The notes under the pieces are model-generated. The model was not told the origin of the DNA. It worked only from the letters and a program-made list of their open reading frames with translations, and searched no databases. Made by a program: the position numbers and the translations under genes. From positions 682,001 through 746,000 of the forward strand of contig JACONQ010000016.1 in NCBI GenBank assembly GCA_014281115.1: 64,000 bases of DNA, in the 5' to 3' direction. This stretch comes from Laburnicola sp. R22_1. Its lineage: Eukaryota; Ascomycota; Dothideomycetes; Pleosporales; Didymosphaeriaceae. Shown here piece after piece: positions 1 through 9,916 of the stretch. Numbering within the stretch: the stretch's first letter is position 1; each line of letters starts with the position of its first letter.

Positions 1-1601
1 GGAGAGGATCTTGCACACGCGGCGCATGGTGTTGAAGTCGTCGATTTGACGTGCTCAGGTAGGCATTCCTATAGACGACGTATTGTTGTCATTGTTTCTG
101 GGATTCTATGACAGCTAATAGAGATGTAGCCGACAACGAAGGCGACTACGAAATCAGCGGCAATGGAAGAGAAGGCAACGATTTTGGCAGTCGGTTGAAT
201 CGATCCCAACAGATAGCCAACTCGCGCATATATGGTACGTCTGATGATGAAAGCAGCGACGATGGCGACTGCGCTGATGGAGATGACTGGAGTGGTGTCA
301 CCGAACGCGATGATGATTGGTCCCTTCCTCACCGAGACAGAAGCGTCGACTACGAGCAAGACGGACATGCTGGGGAAATCCCACTTGGGACGCTTAAGAG
401 CCTAACTCAAAATTATAATGCTGAGCGCGGTAGCCAAGGTAAGTGGCCTCTCGAATCGGTGTGCTTATCTGTCCTGTGTCTAACATTGTACAGACATCGC
501 ATCCAGCATTGACGAAGACGAAGGTGAAAGGGAGCGCAATTGCCCCTCGTCAAGATCAAGGTGCAGCAGCGTTCCGCAAGATGCTCCCTATTCCGCACGG
601 CCTGCAGCCACTGAAAGCCCGACACTCTCGCCTTCAAGCGGCAAAATCCAGGCGGGGGATGCTGTACCTCATGGCGATCTATTGGTCATGGCGGATGACG
701 GCATCTCCTCTGGCGACCGGTTACTCCAAAAGACTAGCACTCATGCCATTCTAGATCCGATGGTCGAACCACGGCAGTCGCAGAGACCTAAGCCAACGAG
801 TGATCCAGGTAAGCGCCCAGGATCTGTAAATGCGTTTGCCGTGCCTAACAATAGCAAGGCGAATATTCACCGCTCAGAGGCGTAAACAGTGGAGGTGATA
901 ACCAATGTCACAGCGATGACAATGGTGATGACAGCCACGACCGGAGGATGAGCAGCCGGCGGCTGGTTCAAAAACGGAAACGCGATGCTTCGGTCAGTGC
1001 TGTAGGCCGCAAGTGGCACAGTCGCACATCGAGTAGAAAATCGAAGCAGATGCCTACGAAGGCCGCGCACGCTCCAGTACAGCGACCTCGATACCTTCCC
1101 CCCTGTCCTCCGCAAGCTACTCCGAAGGTACGGCTATGCGCGTATGATGAGGTGCAGTGTAATGAAGACTCTGGCGCCGAGAGTTGCAGCGACAGGGCAA
1201 GAAATGATGAGAAGAACAGCTGTGCCAACTCCAAGGAGTTGCAGAACACAGATCAGTTGGTGCTCAACCAGGGAAGTGCAAGTGACAATACCGAATACGA
1301 GGTAGAGCGGATCCTGGCAGTCCGTCTGCGTCGAGGAAATCTGAAGTATCAGGTCCAATGGGTTGGATATGAGGCTGATCCGGAACGGTACAACGCATCT
1401 AACTTCAAAAACAGCCCAGTCAAGCTCCGTGAGTTCCACGAGGCTAATCCTACCGTGCCAGGTCCTCCAAAACCGCTTAGTCACTGGGAACGGTGTTGCG
1501 AAGAAGACAGGGATGCAGATGAATTTTCAGACGATGACAAGCCCTTCAAAACTGCGCGTGAGGGACGTAGGGCTGTCAGGTTGTGTCGAGCAGCGATCTG
1601 A
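1..1601 (+). CDS. Chromodomain protein, 5' end cut by window edge, four exons visible
   Basis: Four exons join into one open frame: <1-58, 115-438, 494-808 and 859-1601. The three GT-AG introns are 56, 55 and 50 nt (59-114, 439-493, 809-858), and the reading frame is kept across each junction. The last acceptor is set at CAAG (857-858) because the nearer TAG acceptor would give an early stop. The N-terminal two thirds is acidic, Asp/Ser-rich and low in complexity, followed by a basic Arg/Lys stretch (about 948-1090). A chromodomain lies at about 1291-1460, with the block EYEVERILAVRLRRGNLKYQ and then VQWVGYE. Chromodomains bind methylated histone tails through an aromatic cage; the first Tyr and the Trp of the cage are visible. 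The protein is probably nuclear. It could be a retrotransposon-derived chromodomain, but no integrase or RT is attached. The start codon lies outside the window. Confidence 0.75.
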
Positions 1602-2317
1602 GCTCTCTGGAAAATTAGAGTGTGGGCACTTTCAGTCTTCACCCCTAGAATTGGTTTAGTTTCATCATCTCTAATTCATTCTGACTAGTATAGCGTCACA
1701 TAGCACGACCGTATCAGCAGGACTCGTGATGCACTTGGTATGCGGACGATTATGCTGACGAGGACAACTTCAGTCACGCCTAGAAACCATGCACGATGTG
1801 CAACACCATGACAACGGCCCGCTGTCGCCTTGTTTGCCCCACGCAAATTTCTCCGTCGCCGGCCGTATTGGTATAGTTCAATGGGCGCTTGCGGCCTTTC
1901 AATAGCGTGCACGTTCGGGTAGAGGTGTAGATCCATGTACGACAGGCGGGATTCGGGTTATGCTAACTATTGGGTCAAATGAGAAGATCTAACTTAATGT
2001 TAGTCGTTGAACCTCCGTTTCCCAACAAGATCCGCTCAATCCTATCGATCGTTCCGAGACAGCACAAGTACGACGACACACTACCCTATCAGGTGGAGCC
2101 CCATCGCCTCCAGCCAGCTCAAGTATCTTCGTAGGTGTTATATATGGTCGAATGAACGCTGCGGGGTCTCATCTCGCCGGGCTCCACCTGCTTACGATTC
2201 CATCAGCCTTCGATAAACAACAATGAATCTAATGAATATTATTTCCACCTCCAATGAATCAGCCCTAAACTTACTTGGACATCGTTAAGCATGACTCGAA
2301 TTGAAGCATAATTCCAT
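1602..2317. other. Intergenic, no gene seen
   Basis: Only short ORFs without family signature occur here (for example at 1685-1936 minus and 2007-2216 plus). It serves as the 3' flank of both the chromodomain gene and the convergent zinc-finger gene. Confidence 0.5.
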
Positions 2318-2584
2318 TTATTCAGCATGCGCTGGCGACTCGCGAAAGTGTTGCTGAAGAGCTTTGGCACTAGCGAAGGATTTATTGCAAGTGAAACAGT
2401 CATGCGAAGGAATGTGTGAAGAGCAATTGAGAAAGTGCTGTCTGAGGCTCATATGATCACCGAATTTCCGGTTGCAGTCTTGACAGTCATACGTTCCGGC
2501 ATGTACAGGTGAACCTTCAAAATGCCGCGCTAGCGCTTGCCGACTCTTGAAATATCTGTCGCAGACATTGCAATGGCACGTCAT
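2318..2584 (-). CDS. Small protein with three C2H2 zinc fingers
   Basis: An 88-residue protein read from ATG at 2584. It is almost entirely three evenly spaced C2H2 fingers, each with the pattern C-x2-C-x12-H-x6-H, separated by 5-residue linkers (CNVC...H, CQDC...H, CFTC...H). The open frame extends 25 codons further upstream through a repeated Phe-Asn stretch made by an AAGTTG-type tandem repeat. The ATG right before the first finger is preferred because that leader looks like simple repeat. Wide x6 His spacing occurs in fungal RNA- or DNA-binding fingers, so the role is likely nucleic-acid binding, but no target can be named. It could also be one exon or a remnant of a longer protein. The gene runs convergently toward the chromodomain gene. 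Confidence 0.55.
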   Translation of the reverse strand: MTCHCNVCDRYFKSRQALARHFEGSPVHAGTYDCQDCNRKFGDHMSLRQHFLNCSSHIPSHDCFTCNKSFASAKALQQHFRESPAHAE

Positions 2585-3236
2585 GACGTCGAAGTTGAAG
2601 TTGAAGTTGAAGCTGAAGGTACAAAATGGATGGGATGGAAAGTCGTTTCGGTGACACACGATTGAACAAATGCGAGACGCAGTATGTTAATTAATTCTGG
2701 TGCATGGTGATAGGAATTCATAATGGCTTTTTGGGGCAAGTCAGTATACTGCGTACGAATCTCCTTTGCGCGCAGGTCTCTCTTCCATTCCTTTCGACTC
2801 CCTGTCGGTGCGAGCCACCTAGCCATCAGATCTTGCACGCCACATTTCACGTTCCATTACCCTTGTATTCATTGCAGTCCCGCTGCGACAAGACGTCATG
2901 GCCAATAGCGTTAGCTAAAAAGATGTGAGCAATGGAATGCAACGCGGTTGATGGACAGGTGGTCCAACTCCTGTCTTCAGACGCTGAGGTCGAAAGGAAT
3001 GCTGCGTAACTTAGCTTGGCTCGTGGCTGGAACTGTCACGCAAGGGGCACCACTTTCAGCCCGCAGTGGCTTAACGTTAATCTTGTCTGTAAGCTCCACC
3101 TACTGAACCATTGCTCTTTCAATTCCTGTACTTCTTCGTCTATTCAAGTTTCGGAACATTTGCTGTCCGGAAAATCGTCACTTGTGTCAGAAAGAAGCAT
3201 CGCGCACGGCATTGCGATACCCAATATTGCGATCGA
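2585..3236. other. Divergent intergenic region between zinc-finger and F-box/ankyrin genes
   Basis: No gene is recognised. It contains a short AAGTTG-type tandem tract (about 2585-2620) and serves as the 5' flank of the divergent neighbours. Open frames extend from it into the F-box gene but their N-terminal residues look like translated leader. Confidence 0.4.
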
Positions 3237-4508
3237 ATGTCTCTTCTCAATCTCCCTCACGAACTCCTCCTCTCGATAAGCGATTGTCTAGCGCAGCTCC
3301 GATATGTCAGTGCTCTCGCCCAAACAAGTCGAAAACTATACTGGCATCTCGTCCATTACCTATACGCCCTTGATGTGCTCCAAACGGGGGGTTCAGCATT
3401 GACATGGGCTGCCCAAAACGGGTTCAGGCGGACAGCCTGGCTATCGCTTGCTGAAGGTGCAGATATCGAGGCGTCAAGCCCCGTATATATACCACTTCTG
3501 CCGGAGCATTTGGACATTTATCGCAAAGCGACATGCATAACTCCGCTTCAAGTTGCGCTTTGCTACGGATCTGATACCGTGGCGAGATTCCTGATCAAGC
3601 GCGGCGCTGTATCTTCGTCTCTATTTCCCTTCGAACTGTGCAATTGCACAAGCCTGCACATGGCAGCTGCTATGGCGCTCCCGTCAACGCTGAAAATCTT
3701 GATCAGTCAGGGCCTTCATGTTGAAACGCGCGACAGTCAATTTCGAACGCCATTGCACTATGCTGCTACAGTACCGCATCAGGACTCCATGAAATTAGCG
3801 CAGGTAGTCATGCGACTCTTGCTGAACAACGCAGACCCTTGGACGGCAGATTCCCAAGGAAGGTGTCCGATCTCTATTGGGAAAAGACGATCAAACCCTG
3901 TCGCTAGAGTGCTATCGGAGAACGGTGCAACAGTTGTTGCATATGAAGTTTCGATGCACGATGAAGAATTGTTCGAAGACTGGCGCACCTCAAAGGAGAA
4001 CCACGAAGAAGCAGCTTGGGAAGACAAAAGAAAAGAATTGCAAATCAATATGAGATCTTCAAGCGCAGAACAAGACCACAAACCGAAAAGAAGAAGAACA
4101 AGGAAGCAGAAGCAACCCGTGCAAAGATCTCAGAAGGCAGAAATGATAGTAATAGAAAGAGAGGCTCTAAATGAAGCCTCAGGGGATACGATAGATAGAG
4201 CTAGCCAATGTCCTGCTATTCGGGAAGAGTTCGTGGAAGCGAGGATAGAGACAGATCGGTCAGAGAGATGTCGTGCCCTAACAGAGCTCTGGTCCAAGAT
4301 GAGAAAAGACGCTGATTTGAGAAGCTTGACGGCAGCGAGGTCGGATTTAAAGAGAGCAACTGAGTGCAAACATCCTTCAGGTTTATGGAAGTGTATAGAA
4401 CATAAGACCTGTCGATCTTGCGGATTGTCTGCGAAGCGTTTGTCTTTGTGCGCAGACTGCGGGATTGTGGTGTGTCAACGCTGTAATTTAGGAACGGAGC
4501 AAGACTAA
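3237..4508 (+). CDS. F-box and ankyrin-repeat protein with Cys-rich C-terminus
   Basis: A single-exon frame of 423 residues from ATG 3237. This start was chosen because the F-box-like motif begins right after it (MSLLNLPHELLLSISDCL); the frame is open 42 codons further upstream but with unrelated sequence. Residues about 4-45 form the F-box, which in SCF ubiquitin ligases binds Skp1. Ankyrin-type repeats follow (about 47-240), with TPLQVAL, TSLHMAA and TPLHYAA motifs. A charged region carries a nuclear-localisation-like KPKRRRTRKQK. The C-terminus (about 375-420) has eight Cys in CxxC-like pairs plus His, resembling a small zinc-binding module. It is probably a substrate adaptor for ubiquitination; the substrate is unknown. 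No stop or frameshift is seen, and base use is unlike the RIPed elements elsewhere in the window. Confidence 0.75.
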   Translation: MSLLNLPHELLLSISDCLAQLRYVSALAQTSRKLYWHLVHYLYALDVLQTGGSALTWAAQNGFRRTAWLSLAEGADIEASSPVYIPLLPEHLDIYRKATCITPLQVALCYGSDTVARFLIKRGAVSSSLFPFELCNCTSLHMAAAMALPSTLKILISQGLHVETRDSQFRTPLHYAATVPHQDSMKLAQVVMRLLLNNADPWTADSQGRCPISIGKRRSNPVARVLSENGATVVAYEVSMHDEELFEDWRTSKENHEEAAWEDKRKELQINMRSSSAEQDHKPKRRRTRKQKQPVQRSQKAEMIVIEREALNEASGDTIDRASQCPAIREEFVEARIETDRSERCRALTELWSKMRKDADLRSLTAARSDLKRATECKHPSGLWKCIEHKTCRSCGLSAKRLSLCADCGIVVCQRCNLGTEQD

Positions 4509-7500
4509 TATCGATTATGGCAATCTCTGGGACAACAGAAGTCAGTTTTACTTACTCTCACTGCCTTCTCAAACCTGACACCGCTGTAGACCTTCTTATC
4601 AATGATTGGCAACCTTCAGCAAGGCAGTCAGCTTGTCGTCCGGCTGCGAGGCTGGCAGACCTGCACGCTGCTGGAGCCTTTCCCTGCCACCTCGGCCTTG
4701 AGATCATGCTGTCCATTTTATATTTTGCGGGCCTAGAACCACAATTTTTTATATTGAGCTTGCCTATCGGTTCAAAGTGTCTGCCGTTTCAATGTTGGCA
4801 ATAGACAACTGCTTCGGTACTTTGCATCTGCCAATGATCTTATCGGCCTTCTAACACCGTACCGGGCCTTGACTGCGTACGGCATAGTCGTGTGGTTCCG
4901 TGGGAAGTCCTCGGCGCGATTACGGGCACCTCTTCTGGACCCGTGCAAGGGTGTACCATGACCAATTCGATGTCCGTTTTCCGGTTGTCGTCTTCTGGTT
5001 CCTGATTTCATGTCTCTGTGAAGGCTATAAATAGGTCACTGTCGAATGACTCTCGCCGCGTCGCTGGTAGGAACTTGTGTGTCTCCGCTGCGGAGGGCCT
5101 GGAGCGTGTCAGATGGACCTGTTTACTGTAGAATTGCCGGTTCTTGCTTTCGATCCTAGCAACACCATGTTTTAGAACTCAACGAGCTTCGAATTTCCGC
5201 TTTTTGTCCTTCTGTGTCCAATTTCTGGTTCTCGATAATTACCTTATTTCTTTTGAGCCCTGAGCTATTTTGGCATCGCCAAGGACTAGAAATAGCCCAG
5301 CCACAAAGCGCGCGCTTCAGGATCGCTCCACGCAAGCTCTACATAAAGTGGGGCGGAGCGGATCAGCAACTCAGTGTCGCCCAGTAAGTCCCAGCAAGAC
5401 CTGCTGCACTATGATAGGTCTATGTGTGGCTTTTGATGAAGCGAAGCCGATAAGTCGATAAGTCGATAAGCCGAATGCCTTGTGGAATAACAATCAGGCC
5501 AACATCCCTGTTCGTTCGCATACCTCCGTGCTGAAGTGTTGTGATGTTGATTGCGAGGGTCGCTGCATCGACGAGTTCACCAAGCGCGGCTTGATCGCGA
5601 TAATCATTCCCATGTTCTGTTTTAGTTTGTGGGCGCAACTGAGGGCTGAATAAACGTAACGTTAGGTGGCGAAGCCTGACCGTGAAAAGGCCCTGGGCGA
5701 TCTGCGAGGCCTTTTCTGGCTCCTACCAAGATTCTATTCTGGGTGTCAGCGGGCTTCCAAATTTTACATAAGTGCCCAACCTGGAGCAGCTTACGCTCCT
5801 AGAGCCGCTAGGCCTGGCGGTTGCGAGTACATAGAATGAAAGCCTCGTGCCCGGCCAATTCGAGAATCGCGTTGTACTGGCATGCTCACCACTCAAGTTG
5901 AGCGTCATCTTCATTGAGCGTTGGCGTATGCCTGAACGCATTCCATGGATACATTCTCAACAGGAACCATACTTGTCGTGGAATGTAGTAGGTTGTTATA
6001 GAGGCACCAATAGCTTCCCTTCTAGCTCAATCGACCAACAAGTTATGTCATCTGGAATGCGCATCGTCCTAGCCTTTGCTATGTTTGCCCTTCATATACT
6101 ATTATTCATTATACCCATTGTCGTTATACCTACCGTCGTTATGCTCATGACTGGTGAGTAGGAATCCTGGTAGTCGACGCCAGATCGTTGGGAGAAGCCT
6201 TGGGCGACAGGGCGGGCCTTTCGCTCTACAATTCGCCCTGTTCATTCTTCTGGTGTCAAAAACCCACCCCAGCGTTGCACCAGGCGGCAGATCTTCTATA
6301 TTCACGATTTTGTACGTGCCGTTGGCTTAGTGGGCGCGCACCTCGTGTGCGATGGGCGGATGCTACAGCGGGACATCGGCTTCGATCGTCGCTTCACGCT
6401 GTGTACGAGGCGTCCCCTTCGCTAGCGGCGGCTGCAGTTTAAACGTATATTTCAGCCGCTGTTAGCTGATCGAGCGGCGGAGATGAAATCGAGTCGCTCG
6501 ATTATGCGACGTGCACGTTATTGTTCTGTTTCCGCGCCTTGAGCGAAGGCTTGATGGTACGATCGGATTGGGTACTAATGAAAGTATTCGACGCGGGTCT
6601 GAAACTGTCGCGTGTATTCTGCGTATGAATCGCGGCAGCTCGTCGACGTCCTTGGTGAGCGGGGTCCTGTGATTGTGAGGATGATGAAAAGCCAATGAAT
6701 CAGACATCGCCTGCTTTGGAGAAGGGTCCGCCAATGAGGCATGGCCCAGCGCTGAACCACACAGCGCTTCGACCTCTGCGTAGCACAGCCCTTAGGAACG
6801 CGCTGAGTCGTGATTTCAGAAGAAGACCCTACGTGATTGCGGGTTCTTCTTCTGGACCCCAGCAAGACTCTATATTGGGACCAATCTGTGTCCGTTCTCT
6901 GGTTCCCATTTCCTGGCTCCGGTCAAATTTGAATAGATCTCTTTTCGCGTCACCGAGTGGGATTCGTTGTTGCTCCGCTGCGAGAAGACGTCGTGAAAGC
7001 CATCGAGGTGTCGACGACAAGTGAATAGGCGGCAGCACTCGTCGCGATCGCAGGGAGCGGGTAGCCGAGTATTCGTCGGAGGAACTGGGCCATCGCATCC
7101 CGAACTAGAGTGTAGGACCTTCCATTAGGCCGAAGGAGCGATCCAGCGCAGGATGAAGGATAGAGGGTGATCGCTAAAGTCACATTCAAATGCCCGGCCT
7201 GGTGGGGTGGACCGGAAGAACCTCGGCACGACCAATTGGCTCAACAAATGTCCGATAGAGTCTTGCTAGATTTTCCCAGAGCCTGAGATCCAAACCAAAC
7301 CGTCCGCTGACATCGACACTCTCTTCGGAGCCTGGCGAGCTTGCGGTACTCGAAGTCCGCCGCTGCTACTTCGTACTTGCTGACTGACGGCCTCCCGGCT
7401 TTGTAGTTTCCAAACAACTTCTGTTTACTGAGTACCGAAGCCAGCACTCGGAGCCTTCGCCGAAAGAACAGCCCTTTTTCTAACATACTACCTTCTTACT

Positions 7501-7816
7501 TATCGCGTACCCGCCTATACCGGAATGGCAATAAGTAGGCCGTTGAATGACGTCTATGTGGTGGCTGTGGCAGCATCGTATATTCCTTCGATATTCCGAA
7601 TCATGCATACATCCTGCGATAGGTGCGAATGGACATTTTGAGAGGAGAGATGGTGCATGCATGATGACTGGCAACGAAGGAAGGAGCACTCCAACGTTGT
7701 CGCAATGTGAGGGTCATGGTCGGTAAGTAACGCACTAAAGCGTACACCATCATTGCCAGGCTTGTGGAGCTGGACCAAAAAGTCTGACTTGCGAATACAA
7801 TCAGAAATCGACGATA
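4509..7816. other. Gene-poor stretch with diverged dispersed repeats
   Basis: No coding region with family signature was found in 3.3 kb. Several segments resemble each other loosely around phrases such as TTCTTCTGGACCC and GTCCGTTTTCCGG or GTCCGTTCTCTGG (about 4910-5010, 5130-5250, 5690-5760, 6830-6930, 7200-7260), suggesting old copies of one element. A small hydrophobic ORF ends at 6161. Confidence 0.4.
4801..4880 (+). repeat. Dispersed repeat, copy 1 (partner at 42571-42660)
   Basis: This segment matches 42571-42660 closely over about 80 bp. They share GCTTCGGTAC, GCATCTGCCAAT, ATCTTATC and CTGCGTACG in the same order, with scattered differences and one small indel. Neither copy has a visible coding capacity or TIR, so the parent element is unknown. 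Confidence 0.6.
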
Positions 7817-7818
7817 TA

Positions 7819-9604
7819 AGCCGGCTGACGTGGAACCTGCGCCCCCTAGAACCTGCGCACCCCACCAAAACGCGCACCGCGAACAAAAAGACGCGTATTT
7901 TATCAACGCCTATTATAGTTGCCACTCTATACACATAGATTGAAAAGTAGTATCAGCTGCTGCCCTCGCTGTAGTTGCGACACGTCTCTGAGCTCTAGGC
8001 CTAGAGTTCTGAGCCTCTGTAGCAGCAGCTTGATCAATCGCACGCTTGATACTCTCGACGTCGGCAAATCTCTGATTGTAATCAATAGTAACCCGTTTAC
8101 GCTTCCTCTGAGAGCTAGTAGCCTCTAGTTGATACTGTAGCCGAGAGATCTCTGATTCCTGCCTTGCTACTCGACTATTACCAATAGCTATTGCCTTACT
8201 CGCTTTCTGGAGCAGTCGGCGCGTAGATCTTGATAGGTTTTCTGATCTCTCAATAGCTCTCTGAGCCGCGTACACGTCTTGGGGTTTCTGAGGGGTGCGA
8301 TAGAGTATATTAATTGCGCCGAGATCCTGAAGTAGGCGTGGCGGCGTTGCTGGTCTGCCAATAACCTGTGAGGATTGAATTACCTGGTTAGGATTGTAGG
8401 GAATAAGGCCAGCAGCGCGCCAGCCAGCCCGAATTACTCTCTCTGAGAGGCCTTCCTCTCTGGCTAGGTGGTAGTAGCAAATAAATCGCTCTTTCTTGAT
8501 AGGTGCGGCGTCGTCGAGGCTCGCCAGGTCGCGGATGAGATTTCTATAGTTTGACTTGATTACTGAGAACCCTGATAGATGTAGTGGCTGTAGGAGGTGT
8601 GTTGAATGAGGTGGTAGAAATAGAAGCTCTACTCGAGCCTGCTTACAAGCCCAGAGGAACTCAATATCCACATGGCTACTATGCGCGTCGCAGAGGAGTA
8701 GTCGGTATTGGCCACCCTCGGGCGCTGTTTCTGGTATAAACAGCCGGCGCAGCCACTCAAGGCCTATCTCCTTTGAGGTCCATCCATTCTCTGAGGTTGT
8801 ATAGAGCCAATTTGGTATAGATGCCGGAAACCAGGTTGTCTGTAGGCTCTGGCCCTTGAATATAGCGGCGCAGGGCAGCTTCTGCCCTAGAGCTGATACA
8901 GCCTCAATTATTGAGACCCACTCGCGATTCTCTGGCGACTTGATGTAAGCCTTCTTTTTCTGGCTACTTGCGAGCACCCTAGAGTTGGTACCTACACCAA
9001 GGGCAATACCAGTCTCATCAATATTCCAGATATTCTCTGCCTGTATGCCCAGCCTGATTCTGACGCGCTCAAAGAGCTCAAGAAACGCGCGGATCTGTTC
9101 TGGAGTAGCTGCCTCAGCGCGACTAGTATCTAGCTTTCTTCCAATAACAGAGGCAACGCGAGGGTTGCGCCGTATGAAGGTTTGTATCCACCGCTTGCCT
9201 AGAGGCTCGACGTCGCCGTTCATACGGAGAATTCGGATCGCCATTTCTCGCGCGCGCGTGTGAGGGAGGGTAGCCATTTGCGTCCTGCTCAAGGATCCAC
9301 TCTACTAGGAAGTTCTCCTGATCCGGCGTCAATCGCTGTTGGTTGGCGTGGCTGGCGTGCTTGTTCGTTATGCCACCTAGTCGAGCGCGTAGGGTGGATG
9401 GAGGAATACCGTAGGCCTTTGCAGCAGCTCGTTGGCTTGTAAAAACACCGGCATTGAATTGCGCGATAGCTAATTGTATACTCTGCTCGCGGGCATCCAT
9501 ATTGAATAAGAAGTGTTGATAAAATACGCGTATTTCGTACGGGTACGCGTTTTGGTTGGGGGTGCGCAGGTTCTGGGGGTGCGCAGGTTCCCCGTCAGCC
9601 GGCT
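7819..9604 (-). mobile_element. Fot1/pogo-type DNA transposon E1, inactive
   Basis: A 1786-bp element bounded by TA dinucleotides (7817-7818 and 9605-9606), consistent with TA target duplication. Inverted ends begin AGCCGGCTGACG. Each end carries two direct copies of GAACCTGCGC, at 7833 and 7849 on the left and 17 bp apart (9564 and 9581, reverse complement) on the right. It holds one minus-strand transposase frame. Confidence 0.85.
7913..9500 (-). pseudogene. DDE transposase of E1, frameshifted and catalytically altered
   Basis: The transposase starts at ATG 9500 (MDAREQSIQLAIAQFN) with a psq/Tc5-type helix-turn-helix, then a CENP-B-like second DNA-binding part and a DDE superfamily endonuclease domain. 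It matches the intact protein at 10014-11606 along its length. A 2-bp loss in a CG run near 9250 (shorter than the equivalent run at about 10258) breaks the frame after SHARA. The first catalytic Asp (NIDETG) and second (LLLCDAHSSH) remain. The third, expected in LQPLD, is His here (LQPLH), so the enzyme would be dead even if read through. The frame ends at TAA 7913. Few RIP stops are seen, so it was probably lost by ordinary mutation. Confidence 0.85.
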
Positions 9605-9606
9605 TA

Positions 9607-9914
9607 GTACATATTCCCAACTACCTGGCGATCCAACCCGAAGCGCTGCTACCCGACCACTTCGCGATCCCGTCGGTCCCCGCGTGCTCCTATCCAGACG
9701 CCGAAATCGTTACACACAAATAAGGAGAATATCGTCAGGCGTAGAGGGTGTACCAGATCAATCAGCGCGTAGCTGTGCCTCGCTGCCCGCATTGGTGCTG
9801 CATCGCTTGCGCTTGTTGGACTGCTTTGCTGCGGGTCAGGCGTGCCCAGTAAATCGGCTGCCGTGCCAAGCGGTTTCAGAGCGCACTGTCAACAGGATTT
9901 GGAAAGAAATAGGC
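9607..9914. other. Spacer between transposons E1 and E2
   Basis: No gene. A short phrase here (about 9687-9725, TCCAGACGCCGAAATCGTTA) resembles one at about 21630-21655, which hints at a shared older repeat. Confidence 0.35.
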
Positions 9915-9916
9915 TA

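Noticed and set aside
6044..6161. Very hydrophobic peptide followed by GTGAGT
   Set aside because: It could be a first exon of a small membrane protein, but no second exon or homologous pattern was found.
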